Shown: positions 36,261 to 47,667 of the stretch, one piece after another | Position numbering within the stretch: the first letter of the stretch is position 1 | How the letters are laid out: every line of letters begins with the position of its first letter | NCBI RefSeq assembly: GCF_001619985.1 | Contig: NW_017264196.1 | Span: 1,426,001 to 1,490,000 of the forward strand | Direction of reading: 5' to 3' | DNA from: Xylona heveae TC161 | Lineage: Eukaryota; Ascomycota; Xylonomycetes; Xylonales; Xylonaceae | DNA length: 64,000 bases | Translations under genes and position numbers: made by a program | The notes under the pieces: model-generated | Databases searched by the model: none | What the model was told of the DNA's origin: nothing | Seen by the model: the letters and a program-made list of their open reading frames with translations, nothing else

Positions 36261-37761
36261 TTTTACGATGGGAGAGAAAGAAAGAGATCTACTCTGAGGG
36301 GGTCCGAAGATTGTTGTGCCTTTTGAAGATGGGAGGTTGAAGAAAGTCTGGATGATGACGGGAGGCTGGGGGGGAGGGAAGAGGGAAGAGTTGGGTGACG
36401 AGGTTTATTTATGGGGGATGAATAGCCTACAAGGCGCGCGGGTAAACTGGGTACGAGCTGGCCTGGCTGACTGGGTGATGATGATGCCGATGATGAGATA
36501 CTTTATTTGGAGCTTTTGGGTACCGATAGTGCTAGGCTAGTCCGTGCGTAGATAGAGGTATTTCCAGGTGCTCAATCAGGTACCCATTCTATCCTAACAA
36601 GCCGTTCTCCCTGATTCGGGGGTCTCACGTCACCCGCACCACTTCGCCCTTTGGGATCAGAAACCGAACGCCTTTTTCTGATTTCAGAGCCAATTCCAGC
36701 CCAATTGGCTCTGAGATAATTTACGTTTCCATTCACTTCTACAGCGTACACTCTACGACTGTCCCTCAGCATATTTTGGATTTTTTTTCTCCCTTTTGTT
36801 CTTCCCGCCCAAGTCGGCTGCTTCATTGCAATATGTAGCTCTCATTTAATTTCCGAAAGAGCCGATTTGAAAGCCAAAGACAGTCCCCTGCAAGATGACG
36901 CTCATCTGATCATTTCCCCCACTGACCCTAGAACCGGCTTCTGCGCTTCTCACTTACCAGCCACACTTGTTACGTCATATACGCCACACTCGAGGGATAC
37001 AGTCTCCTCTAAACAATCTTACAAGTGTACCAACACGTACTCCGGAGTAGTGGAGCTTAATTTACCAAGCTTTTGATCGACTGACAAGTGAATCAATGGC
37101 ATCATAATTAATTGATACTGCTGCAAGAGTATTGGACGCCTCATCTAAGGCCCCAATGGACCAGCAGTTCGTTCCGTTCAGAAATGGACGTGATGGAGCA
37201 GCCAAAACATGGCTATGCATATGTCCAGCTCGACGTCGGCGAATTCGTGGTCGATCAGGATCCTGTTTTGCCTACCCAAGGTCGATTTATTCTTGGTGTT
37301 AAAAAACGCCAAAGCCAATGGATTAAACTTCCCGCGTGATCACGGGTGATGCCCTGCGTGGGCCCTGCTGAGCCACATTTCTTACCTCTTTCGGTTACGG
37401 CTGCAAACTTGCGCATGCCCTGTTCGCCCTGCGTGCCATTGAGGCAACGGATTTACCTATGTTGAACTAGCCAACCTCAGGAGCAAAGTCCGGTCAGATG
37501 TGTCCATGTGGAGAATCGTGATGAGAATTCGAAAATAAAACTGTTGCCATTGTTGAAGTCACATGACACACTTTTATCAGAATTGAATATTCGACAAAAA
37601 ATATTTGGGAAAATCCAAATAGGCATTTCCGAAATTTTGAAATATTGTGTCGACAAATCCAGGTCAAGAAAGGCTTTGATGCAATAAAATCAGACACCTG
37701 AGAGCTGAAGTCTGGAATAACCTAATGCTTCAGCAAAAGCATTGATATCCATTAGCCCAAA
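36261..37761. other. 1.5 kb between pmp3 and bmt6
   Basis: Divergent upstream DNA for the two genes. The pmp3-proximal part has G-rich runs (GGGGGGGAGG near 36368; on the pmp3 sense strand CCCCT, a stress-element-like core) and a TCACGTCAC near 36627. A palindromic GTACTCCGGAGTAG-type motif is at 37038-37050. No coding frame of note. Confidence 0.4.
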
Positions 37762-39480
37762 ATGTCCTCCCGGGGTAACACAAAACGAACCAAAACGGGG
37801 TCCAAAGACAAAAAACAAGTTTCAAAAATAGGATCCAGGTCGAACAGCAACAGACCAATTCCATTCAGGGGAATATCAGCAGAAACATCAGACGGAAGTG
37901 GTGCATCAACAGCTGCTGTCCCTCCAGAGCTTCAGCAACAACTGCTGAATATCTTCCGAGACACCTTCACGGACCGATTCACCGAGGAGCTGCCGGCCCG
38001 GCTCCAGGCGGTCAAACAGCATCTCTACAACCGTGATTTTGCCAAAGCGTTTGGACCGGCTGAAAATCTCGAAGCTTACGCTGCACGATGGAGCCCAAGC
38101 CGTGCATTGGCATACTGCACTATTTTTGCAGACCTATCAGAGTTTTTGGTTCCCTTGGCACTGACAGTCAATGGTAATGATGAACCTGCTTCTGAAGCGT
38201 CGTCGAGTCTAGAATCCCAAACTGCGGGACTGAGCATTTCAGAGACTCAGCCCAAGAAAAATGAGCCAGAGAGTTCTACTGTTGACAGCCAGAGGAAAAG
38301 AAGAAAGACTCCAAGTCTCAGGATATCATGTCTTGGAGGAGGTGCCGGCGCAGAGGTCGTCGGACTCGCAGGATATCATAAGTATCTGCGCACAAATTAC
38401 AGCCAGAATAGCACCAGCTCCGCGTTTCTGGAAAAGCAAGTAGAAGAAGACAACGAAGACGGGGATCAAGAAGAAATCAATCTGCACGGGGCCAACGATC
38501 ACCGAGAAGAATCAGAAGAGCAGACGAACATGGAGAATCTCCAAATACACATCAAAGCCGTGGACATTGCCGATTGGGGAGCAATACTAGATCGTCTTGA
38601 GCAATCAATCACTAGCCCGCCAAAGCTCTCGCAGTACGCCTCGGCGGCCGCTCGCGCCGCTGCCGTCCCGCTGATATCAACCAATCAATCCAAAGGAAAC
38701 GAGCAATTCCGGATAACATTCAAACAGCAAGACGTTCTTGACCACTCTGCTCGGACAGCCCAGCCCCCTTCTTCTTCTCCTTCTTCTTCATCTTCCTCTC
38801 CATTGTCCGGAAGCGCCGCTTCCTTATCCAAGTCTTCAGAAATACCCACTACAACGACCACAGCACCACCACCACCACCACCACCACAAACAACAGCAAC
38901 GACAGCAGCGACAACATCTGAAACCAGCCAGATCCGCGCCAAAGACACCTACAGCTACTCACGCGCCCAATCCGCGCGCTTCAACTTCATCACGCAGGAT
39001 ACGCACCTCGTCACACTCATGTTCACGCTCAACGAGCTCTACTCGGCATCCATTCCCAAAGCCACGGAACTGCTCATGACCCTGACGCATAATCTGCGCC
39101 CAGGCACGTTATTCCTCGTCGTGGACAGTCCTGGAAGTTACTCCACCTTGTCCTTGGCCAAGAAGACGAAGTCCAAAAATGCTGGGGCCAGCACTATATC
39201 AGAGGAAGGAGAGGGAGCAGAAGGAGGAAAGGAAACAAAAGCCTATCCGATGAAATACCTTCTTGACCTTACGCTGCTTCGCGGCGCCTCGGGCGATGAG
39301 CCGAACAAAGGCACACACTGGGAGAAGCTCGTCTCGGATGATTCGCGATGGTTCAGACTCCCAACTGACAGTAACAGCGGCAGTAGCAGTAGCAGTAGCG
39401 CTGGAGGCTCAGCGGGGTTGAGATATCCGATTCAGTTGGAGAATATGCGCTATCAGATCCACCTGTACCGGCGGATTTAA
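37762..39480 (+). CDS. bmt6: 25S rRNA (uridine-N3)-methyltransferase, Bmt6-like
   Basis: A single exon of 572 residues. The N-terminus is basic and Ser-rich. A conserved block, LLNIFRDTFTDRFTEELPAR followed by LQAVKQHLYNRDFAKAFG, precedes the SAM-binding motif RISCLGGGAGAEVVGLAGY (near residues 190-210). Further SAM-fold segments are KAVDIADWGAILDRL, the FITQDTHLVTLMFTLNEL stretch and a C-terminal ENMRYQIHLYRRI. The layout matches yeast Bmt6, which methylates a uridine of 25S rRNA in the nucleolus. Between about 330 and 395 there is an insert of poly-Ser, poly-Pro and poly-Thr, and a second Ser-rich run near 540. Both are simple-sequence expansions inside an otherwise folded enzyme. It converges on sam35, with only 204 bp between stops. 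Confidence 0.88.
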   Translation: MSSRGNTKRTKTGSKDKKQVSKIGSRSNSNRPIPFRGISAETSDGSGASTAAVPPELQQQLLNIFRDTFTDRFTEELPARLQAVKQHLYNRDFAKAFGPAENLEAYAARWSPSRALAYCTIFADLSEFLVPLALTVNGNDEPASEASSSLESQTAGLSISETQPKKNEPESSTVDSQRKRRKTPSLRISCLGGGAGAEVVGLAGYHKYLRTNYSQNSTSSAFLEKQVEEDNEDGDQEEINLHGANDHREESEEQTNMENLQIHIKAVDIADWGAILDRLEQSITSPPKLSQYASAAARAAAVPLISTNQSKGNEQFRITFKQQDVLDHSARTAQPPSSSPSSSSSSPLSGSAASLSKSSEIPTTTTTAPPPPPPPQTTATTAATTSETSQIRAKDTYSYSRAQSARFNFITQDTHLVTLMFTLNELYSASIPKATELLMTLTHNLRPGTLFLVVDSPGSYSTLSLAKKTKSKNAGASTISEEGEGAEGGKETKAYPMKYLLDLTLLRGASGDEPNKGTHWEKLVSDDSRWFRLPTDSNSGSSSSSSAGGSAGLRYPIQLENMRYQIHLYRRI

Positions 39481-39684
39481 AAGCCACAGTGATAGGCCTG
39501 GAAGGCCGGATAGGAGGCGACGGAGCGAGATGATTATCTCCCAGTGAATCGACTATATAAATTCTAGATGTTAAAAAGTAGGGTCGGTGATTTTCTATTC
39601 TATATACAGTCCAAGGTTCCTACCCAGGGATAGATCTTCTTCTTTCTTCTTTCTCATACTACCCGTGATCCCATCCACATCTGT

Positions 39685-41194
39685 CTAAAAATACAGTTCC
39701 TCGATCCTGCGACAATGCCTTACGAGGTTTCTTCTCCGTTTCAACGCCTTGACTAGGCGTTTTTCCTGCCACACAACCTTGTCCGATCCCTGTTCATGCT
39801 CAACCGCATCGCTTACTCCGACATCGTCATCGAACCGCAACAACAATGCGGTATAAGCAAACACACTGGCATCAAACATTCCAGGCTGCGCTTGTCCAAA
39901 GAACCACTCGTCCTCGTCACCAAGCAGCTTTTCTAACGCATCAAATGCGTTCTCAGCCTCGCTATATAGATCGTCGACATCAACATACGATGCCGCAAGC
40001 GCGCTGTTATTGCCTAGAATACTCCACGAGGAGGAGTTGAGGTCGGCGACACAGCCCGAGGAGCCGGACGAGGCTTGATGTGTGAGAAGCTCATGTGCCG
40101 CGGCGCGCGTGAGTTGGGACGCAACTGTCGCTCGCACAGCCGGGTTGCTGGACACGGGGGAGATATATAGAGGGTATGCGACGGTAGAGAAGTTTAGGGG
40201 CTCGAGGTAAAGATTGTAGAGCTAGCAAGGAGAGGTAAAGTCAACAGGGTGTGTCAGGAAAGGCAGGCAGAAGCTGGACGAATTTCGGTAATAAGGGCCG
40301 AAAAGAACCATATAGATATGTATGTATAAATGAAAAGGGCAGGCAACATACCCATGCATGCCGGATCCGAAAGTCAAGGAGAGACATGTAAGCATCGTAG
40401 CGGATATTGTTGGATTCCTCGGGAATCGATGCGCCAGGCTGAGAACTTGCCCAATCTTGGAGTTTGCTTGTTGGGATGGGAAGGTGTTCATTTAGAACGG
40501 TGTATGTCGATGACAATGAAGCCGATTCGCGTTCTGTCGCCGCGGCGGGTAAAGATGGGAGTAGAAATGGGAGGACGCCCGTGGGAGATGCATGGTTGCT
40601 CGATGGCAGCGTTGCGAAGGAGACGTTGCAGAACTTGAGGTAAGCCTGTTCCGGAGTTTAGTGTCATATGATTCCATTTATATGAATTTCATGAGAGGAA
40701 GAATGACGGATCAAAGAAATTCGTCCTCGAGCTAAACAAAACCAATCACTGACCTGCCACTTCAGACACCCCGGGTTGAACGAGGCTTTTCTCAATCTCG
40801 CTTCCTCCTCCGTCGTGAAGACATACAACACATTTTGCTTCCCGTCTGCAGCAAAAGTATCCCTTTCACCCTTGATTCCGTTTTTTATTCGCGACCTAAG
40901 CACCGCACGGGGCGACCGCGATGGGAGTTCATTCTCCGGATATGTGACAAGAGGGAAGCGGTCGAACAGGCGGCGCAGCGGCGCTGGAATAGTGAAAAAT
41001 GAAGATTCCTGCGGACGAGTAGCGCGCCGGTCTTGTATACTGTGTGCATCTGTAGACGTAGGAGGGATTGAAGAGTGGAGTGATGCGTCGGAGGGAGAAG
41101 TGGTTGTTGATGGAGAGGCGGGTTTAGCAAATGTGTTGGTGGATGGTAGTGGCTCCTTGGAGCCCTGACTCATATTATCGGCATTCTGGGGCAT
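39685..41194 (-). CDS. sam35: Mitochondrial outer-membrane sorting protein Sam35 / metaxin-like
   Basis: Three exons (41194-40754, 40645-40352, 40221-39685) give 423 residues with intact phases. After a Ser/Thr/Pro-rich leader comes an LRRLFDRFPLVTYPENELP segment. The GST-like N-terminal fold follows with NVLYVFTTEEEARLRKASFN, then PGCLKWQAYLKFCNVSFATL, whose CLKWQAYLKF is the hallmark of metaxin/Sam35/Sam37 proteins. The second half has the helical SEAENAFDALEKLLGDEDEW and GQAQPGMFDASVFAYTALLL segments typical of the metaxin C-terminal domain. Sam35 recognises the beta-signal of outer-membrane barrel precursors in the SAM complex. I start at 41194; an ATG 15 bases upstream would add MLYLK. 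Sam35 and the metaxin-2 family are hard to tell apart by eye. Confidence 0.82.
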
Positions 41195-41687
41195 TTTCAG
41201 ATATAGCAATCTCTTCCATTACGCAGGCGCAATGGATTGGATTGATGGGGGCAAATTTCAACGAGACAATACAGAGGATAGAAATCAAAATGAAGCTTTA
41301 CGATTTGGTTGTAGTTATCTGAATCTTAGTCGGCATGTCGGTGGTCGGTAACTGTCGGGACCGGCGAAACAAAGTTGTGGGACACAATTGGGAGCCCATC
41401 CGACCTACCAGACAGGCCCCTCTACTGCATCATCTTTAAAGACTACTACTTTCCGTTTATTTTAGGGTTCTCGCAACAAGGTAAAATCAATCCCAATCAA
41501 TGAATATTCGTTACTCGTGAGCAAGTAAAGTGCTTGTCCACGACTAGCTTGAATCTTCTGCTATCATACAAGGGTATTTCCCCGAATTACCAATGACGCC
41601 ATAGGTCTAAGCCATTCAATGCAATCATAGCCGCTGGGAGCAAAAACCCGACATTTTAAACAAAATCTCAACGGGTTTAGCCATAAT
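41195..41687. other. Short intergenic between sam35 and the CsbD-like gene
   Basis: About 490 bp; upstream of sam35 and downstream of the CsbD-like gene. No feature seen beyond short chance frames. Confidence 0.5.
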
Positions 41688-42365
41688 TTATGCCTGCTTC
41701 TGAATATCGGCCTCGGCGCCACGCTGCTGAGCCTTGCCCGCATCGTGCTGGGCTTGACGCTTTTCCTCTTCGGCCTTGTTTCCAGTAAAACCGGCAGCGG
41801 CGCCACCAATGGCTCCCTGAGCACGATCAACTGTATATCATGTTAGCACGATTGATCTTTCTTGAATCGCAACAGCAAATCACTCACCAAAGCCGCTGCC
41901 AAGGTCGCTCAGTTGACCCTGAGCCTCCTGGCCCTTGCCCTGACGGTTCTGCTCAATACCCTCCTTGCGCAGACCCTCAGCACCAACGAAGTTGCCGACC
42001 ATTTCCTTGCCCGAGCCGATGGTCTGGTTCCAGCTGCCCGCAGCACGGTTAGGGTCGTCCTTGGCGACACCACCAGAGGCAGAGACGGTGTATGGGCCGG
42101 CCTTGGCGGTGGTGTGCGAAAGGTCGTTTTCGAGCTCAGCCTTGTCTTTCTTATCTTGACCGGCATTCTGCATTCATACATGTAAGAATCAAGAATAAAC
42201 TGAAGGATTGTTTGGCCAAAGCCGATTCAATGGAGCTGAACTTGTAGTATAGCTTACCTTGTCGGCGTTGCTGCCAGTCACAGCGCCCAGAGCAGACTGA
42301 GCATATCCTGAGGCCTTATCCACGTAGGATTGGAGAGTAGAGGTGTTGTCCTGACCGGAAGACAT
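41688..42365 (-). CDS. CsbD-like stress protein (Hmp1-type)
   Basis: Three exons (42365-42258, 42167-41888, 41830-41688) give 176 residues. The protein is small, hydrophilic and rich in Gly, Ala, Gln, Asp and Lys, with repeated AGSWNQTIGSGKEMVGNFVG and GKGQEAQGQLSDLGSGF elements typical of CsbD-fold proteins. Related fungal proteins are annotated after Ustilago Hmp1 as mismatch/cruciform DNA binding. Bacterial CsbD is a sigma-B general stress protein of unknown action. Codon use is strongly biased, which suggests abundant expression. The gene has a perfect TGACGTCA palindrome about 260 bp upstream. The C-terminal exon is Lys/Gln/Ala-rich and probably disordered or helical. The function is not established; only the family call is firm. 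Confidence 0.85.
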
Positions 42366-43699
42366 TTTGGTTGTATTGTACTATGAAACGAATAAGATGT
42401 GAAATGAGGTTTGCTGTTAGAAGAGTTCGTAAGAACAGTCGTGATTCGTAGCGAGGCTGATAATTTAATTGTGATGAGGGAGGTATTGGAGAGAAGAGAG
42501 CGAGAGAAGGGGGAACAGAGAGCTCTATATATCCGGAAAATGGTAGGTGAAGCTGGGAATGAGGGATTGGCAAGGGAATGACGAATCCGACGATGCAAAC
42601 AAACCAGTTTTCCCGGCGACAACTGACGTCATCGATCATTCGGCCACCATCCGCTGCAAGCATACTTGTCTACATCGCTTTGACGACAATTATAGATTAT
42701 TTGGAAATCAATAGAAGTGCAGATCTACTGTTAGGGACGAGAGTCTTTATAAATGCCCCCCTTTCGATTATTTGCTACTGCATCTCCTCCGGTAATGCTA
42801 TTGCCCGCTGAAATGTGTCTCAATGAACCGGTGGATTAGCCCCTTCTGAATTCCCGTCGTAACAGCTGTGAAAGACATCTGAGAAGACACAGCAGTCTGA
42901 AAAGGCCCCGGCTCTACATTTTCTCGTACCTCTATAGGATACAACAATTGAACATAAGAGTATTATTCTCGGAGTGTGAATTTAAAAAGGCGAAATTATT
43001 GACGTTACGAAGCTCAGCCAGGGCTTGATAGCAAGGTACTTTAGATCCGTGGACTTTTCTAACAAATTACTACCTAAGTTATAGTGATGCCTAGGTAGAT
43101 ATGCAGGTGCCGTTGATTATCTCTGGGCTACAAGATACCCAAGTTAGCGTCGGCTCTCAACGAAAAATTTGCTATATGTACCGCTTCGATATTTTATACC
43201 ATAACTGCAATCATGCTCTGTATAACTGTCTTGATGGCTTCTGAAAATTATGAAGTACACATAGAGAATCAATAGTAAAAAGGCATTGATAGCCTTTTTT
43301 TCCCCTTCAAACAGGACCTTGAATTATTGTAATATGAAGGGTATTTTTGGATTATTTAGATGGTCAACTATTAACATCAGATATGGTTCTTGATTGAATT
43401 TATAAAATGTTTAACAATCTATATTTAAAGAAGAATACTACGGTTGACCCGTATGACTATTTGTATTATAGTATTTGGGGCTTACTGAAAAGGGTAATGG
43501 ATAGGGCGCCGATAGTCGCCCCCACAATGATATCCCTTGCCATGACATGACCACGAACTGTCTGGACCTAAGTTTATGTTTTTTCTTTCCAAATTTTCAT
43601 CCAGCCTTCTTTCGGGCCTCCAATTCATAGTGAAATACAGAGGCAAAACATCCTTCTTCTATCAATCGGCAAAATCAGCAAAATTCCTTTCCTGATATT
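42366..43699. other. 1.3 kb divergent upstream region of the CsbD-like gene and the C2H2 gene
   Basis: The left 300 bp should be the CsbD-like promoter, with the CRE palindrome listed separately. From about 42950 to 43480 the DNA is markedly AT-rich with no coding frame. Confidence 0.45.
42623..42630. promoter_or_regulatory. CRE/ATF palindrome TGACGTCA
   Basis: A perfect 8-bp cAMP-response/ATF site, 258 bp upstream of the CsbD-like start codon. In Aspergillus and fission yeast this is the target of the stress bZIP factor AtfA/Atf1. Control of the neighbouring stress gene is inference from position and family. Confidence 0.55.
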
Positions 43700-45707
43700 A
43701 TGGATGAAAAATCTCTTTGGGACCACCCTACACATGATGACCAGCAAAAAGACTCTAATAATGATCAGCAATCTTTCAGCCAATCTTTGGTTTTTCCTCC
43801 GTTTGACTTTTTGGGACCAGATGCAGATATGTATACAATAAGGTAAATGACCTCCTTTAAATAAAATTGAATTGCATGAGAAAGAGACTAAACGCACAAG
43901 TGACCCCATGGCCACGTCTTTCATGCCGACGGAACAGGCAGATAATGATACTAGCCAGATTCATTCCGAGAGGCCAGATTATGAAGTCCCTGGATTATGG
44001 GACGACTTAAGTAATCAAACAATCAAAAGCAATGATGCCCTTGACTTTGGACCTCTGCCTGTATATTCAGAAACCTCCTCCATTTCTGGCTCTGGGTTGG
44101 AGGAATCGACAGGAATCGGTCTAAAACATTCAGCTATACCACTCAGCAAACCGTCATTGTCATTTTCAGAGGGCCATGACCTGCAAGGCGTGCATTCTAT
44201 GACGATTTCTGCGGCACATACTGAAAACTGGTCAATGATGACTCCGTTGGATCGCTGGAAGCATTCTCCCCCAGAACTCGAACCCGCTCCACTGTTGGAC
44301 ATTATGGAGTCCGTTGCGAATAGTACCGAGCCTGGTCCATCCAATACGACGAAAGATGCTCTCAGTTCGACATATTCCCAGCCCCATGGTCAACGTGTTC
44401 ACAAGTTGACAGCGTCGGCCGCAACTTCCGAGTCAGCGGGTTCCAGCGTCTCTAGCAGCTCTGCTTCTTCAGCCGGCAGTGTGGGCTCACATGGCTCCTT
44501 CGGCTGCTTTTATGCCAGCGAACCGACGGGCCGCCGACGTCGGCGACGTCGGAGAAAATCCCCTTTAGCAAATGATCGAAACAGACCGAAGACCGATCGG
44601 CGACCATATCAGTGCACGTTCTGTACTGACACTTTCAAATCGAAATATGACTGGACTCGGCATGAGAGAACCTTACACTTATCGTTAGAAAGCTGGATGT
44701 GCGCGCCCTTTGGGCCGACCTACCAGGACGAAACCTGCAGCGAACAGAAATGCACCTTCTGCGATATCGTGAACCCGTCCGAAAGCCACATCCAGTCCCA
44801 TCGGTTTCAGGAATGTCAGGATAAGCCCGCTACACTGCGGACATTTTATCGGAAAGACCACCTCGACCAGCACATGCGTCTCGTCCACGGGGTAAGAAAA
44901 TCAAGTCTACGGGTGAAGACGTGGAAGTCCAAGGTGACTCAGGTTAACTCCCGTTGTGGATTCTGTGAAAAGACATTTATTCAATGGCCAGAGCGTAATG
45001 ATCACCTTGCGGCACATTTCCGGAATGGTTTGAAAATGAAGGACTGGAAAGGCTGTCGAGGCCTCGATCCCGCGGTTGCCTTGGCAGTGGAGAATGCCAT
45101 GCCCCCATATCTAATAGGCATGGAATCTACCAGCATGAATCCCTTTAGGGCTTCACGCTGTGATGAAGATGCTAAGTCTAGGGCTTGGCCAGTTTCTGGA
45201 ATTGAAACGAACCAGGGCGAAGATAGAACAAGCTCCACGGTCCCAACGCCTTTCGAGAAGCTTACTAAACATTTGATACAGTTTGTGAAAAAGGCACAAG
45301 CCGCTGGGATCTCTTTAACAGATGAAAACATACAGGAAGAGGCGCGCTGCTTTGTGTTTGGGGACGATGATCCTTGGAATCAAACTGCTGCAGATAATCA
45401 GGATTGGCTAAAGTTATTCCGAGAAGGGATGGGTTTAGATTCAACTTATTCCATTATTCACCCTGATCAACTTTCAACAATTAACACTTCAGATATGCCG
45501 CCCAGCTCTGTTTTTCCTCTTCCGTGGTCGGTGGACACAGCTTCATGGGTAGAGGACGCGCCTTCCATTTCAGATCCTGCAAATATAATCGACCCTTGGA
45601 TGCCATGGTCCTGGCATACCCCTGAATGTCTCGTGGAATTTCGCAGGCAAAATCATAGTTCTGGACCGTGTACACCGGCAAAGGAGAATGCCAAGTCCTT
45701 GGATTAA
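43700..45707 (+). CDS. C2H2-type zinc finger transcription factor
   Basis: Two exons, 43700-43842 and 43901-45707, give 649 residues. Exon 1 encodes MDEKSLWDHPTHDDQQKDSN and an aromatic/acidic segment; the acceptor is AAG preceded by an ACTAAAC branch point. A Ser-rich stretch and eight consecutive Arg (near 259-266, a likely nuclear signal) come before the zinc fingers. The first finger is YQCTFCTDTFKSKYDWTRHE with RTLH. A second is incomplete in form (CTFCDIVNPSESHIQSHRFQ, then ECQ). A third region has YRKDHLDQHMRLVH and a fourth CGFCEKTFIQWPERNDHLAA with HF. The C-terminal half has DNIQEEARCF and repeated Trp/Pro motifs. This is a familiar Pezizomycotina C2H2 architecture, but I know no named member. 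It lies beside the sulfur genes, 175 bp from the convergent 3' end of the CBS-like gene, so a role in their control is possible. Confidence 0.85.
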
Positions 45708-45882
45708 CACTCCATGCATAAGGGACGCTAAATATTTAACTTCGGTCATTGCAATAGCTAATTACGCTCGTACATTTTCAAGATGATAGGCAATCTAAAG
45801 GCGAATCAAGACGACTCAGTCATATTAGAACGAGAGGATCAATTGATTCATTACTGATTGTTTTCTAAAGAACTATACATAG

Positions 45883-47007
45883 CTATCCTTTCCGTTCCTC
45901 AGATCCTACATCTACTTGATATCCATTCTGCTCCATCCAGTCATCGCTTGCAAATTTAGTCAGATAGTTCCGAAGGCCATCTGGTAATATCACTACAACG
46001 ACCTTGTCCTGTTCATTGTATTCAGGATGCTGGTCGACAAACTGGACCAGCGCAGCAATCATCGCTCCCGCAGAACCACCACAAAGTAGTCCTTCGTCTC
46101 GCGCCAGTCGACGTGCGAATTGAAAAGAATCTTTATCCGTGGTTTTGATCCACATATCAGGAGCGGACTGATCCAAGACAGCCGGCACAAAGTCGTACCC
46201 AATTCCTTCCACTTTGTACTCACTCTTAATCTGATTGAGAGTATCGGGCTGTGCGAGCACTGATCCCACCGGGTCCACACCGACAACAAGCAATCCAGGG
46301 TCATGCTTTTTCAAACCCCTCGATATGCCTGTGACAGTGCCTCCAGTGCCTGCACCACTGATCACAACGTCCAATTTTCCCTCCGTCTGATGCCACAGCT
46401 CCTCCGCCGTGCCAAATTCATGAGCAGCAGAATTTTCCGGGTTGTTGTACTGATCCAGGATCCACGAGTTGGGAATCTCCTTTTGCAAGCGTCGTGCAAC
46501 GCTGATTATGGAGTCTGGCGACTCGATGGGCACTTCGGCCGGTGTACGCACGGCTTTGGCTCCCAGTGCTTGTAATATTTGCTCCTTTTCCAAGGACATT
46601 TTCTCAGACAAAGTAATGATACATATGTAGCCTTTGATTGCAGCCATCAGAGCAATTGCGATTCCTCTATATCACAAAGCATTCATATAATTAGCCTCCA
46701 GATCAGTGTTTGCAAAATCACTTCTTGTAGAGACTCACGTGTTCCTACTTGAAGCCTCAATCAACGTATCACCAGGCTTAATAAGTCCATCTTGCTCGGC
46801 CTTCTCAACCATTCGCTTTGCAATCCGGTCTTTGACGGAGCCGCCTGCGTTGAAGTATTCCAGCTTTGCATATATCTGGGCTTTGATTCCGAGACTTTCA
46901 GGTACACGATTCAAACGCACAAGAGGCGTCGCGCCGATGTGGTCGGCCACCGAATCACTCTTCAACTGGCCCAAAAAGGGAGCGGCGGTTGGTTTAATCT
47001 CTCCCAT
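45883..47007 (-). CDS. Cystathionine beta-synthase-like PLP enzyme without CBS domains
   Basis: Two exons, 47007-46739 and 46666-45883, give 350 residues. The fold-type II PLP lysine is in GGSVKDRIAKRM. The phosphate-binding glycine loop is SGAGTGGTVTG. The segments EGIGYDFVPAVLDQSAPDMW, GLLCGGSAGAM and VILPDGLRNYLTKF are closer to cystathionine beta-synthase than to cysteine synthase. No heme-binding N-terminus and no C-terminal Bateman (CBS) pair is present, so it is a bare catalytic core. The substrate-binding Asn loop, usually TSGNTG, here reads SSRNTG, spanning the splice junction. Expected reaction: condensation of serine (or an activated serine) with homocysteine, or sulfide release from cysteine. 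Divergent from the thiol-methyltransferase-like gene, with 660 bp between the starts. An upstream in-frame ATG at 47049 is less likely. Confidence 0.88.
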
Positions 47008-47667
47008 CTTGAAACCAAGTTTGTACCAAAAAAAGGCACACTGTGACAAGAAATATTTATTTGAAAGAATTGAAGAGGAAGTGCGAGGAATTAATCATTG
47101 TCAGTATTTCCCTTTATTACAAGATAGGGGTCTCAGGGACGCCGAGGGGCTTTCCGGCGTGGCGCCCTTGTAATTTCCAGATACAGCACCAGACTGGCAT
47201 CTTCGAGAAGATCCTTGAAAGGGTTTGCTATTCGCAGCTCCATTTTCCGTAAGGTCTGATTAAAGAACATTAAGGCGCAGGTTTTGCGGGTGGACAGGCC
47301 ACAATCCAGTAAAAGCGTTGATAACCTCCCAAAACGGAAATGAGAAAGGCGCGAAAAACTTCCCATGTTTTAGTTGCACCACCCTTTTATTCAATTCCGC
47401 CGAAAACTTGCAAAAATGGCAGAATTTGTCACAGACTTAATTATAGGTATTGACTGACTCATTGGATTTTATATCGCCGATCAAATGTCTTAAATTGAGA
47501 TTATTGTCCAGGAAAGCCTGCAAGACCCGAAAGCTGTATAATCCCTCGTGAGATTCCTGTTCACACATGATGGCTGGCGACATAAAAAACCCTGATGGGC
47601 CAACCCCACTCATCAATCATTTTTCAAAGACGTGTGTTTCCGCTGCTAAATAGATTTCCAGCCATAC
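47008..47667. promoter_or_regulatory. Bidirectional upstream region of the CBS-like and methyltransferase genes
   Basis: 660 bp between two divergent start codons. I searched by eye for the Neurospora CYS3-type site (ATGRYRYCAT) and found no exact match. A GGGGTCTCAGG...CCGAGGGGC segment near 47128 is GC-rich. Shared control is inference. Confidence 0.4.
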
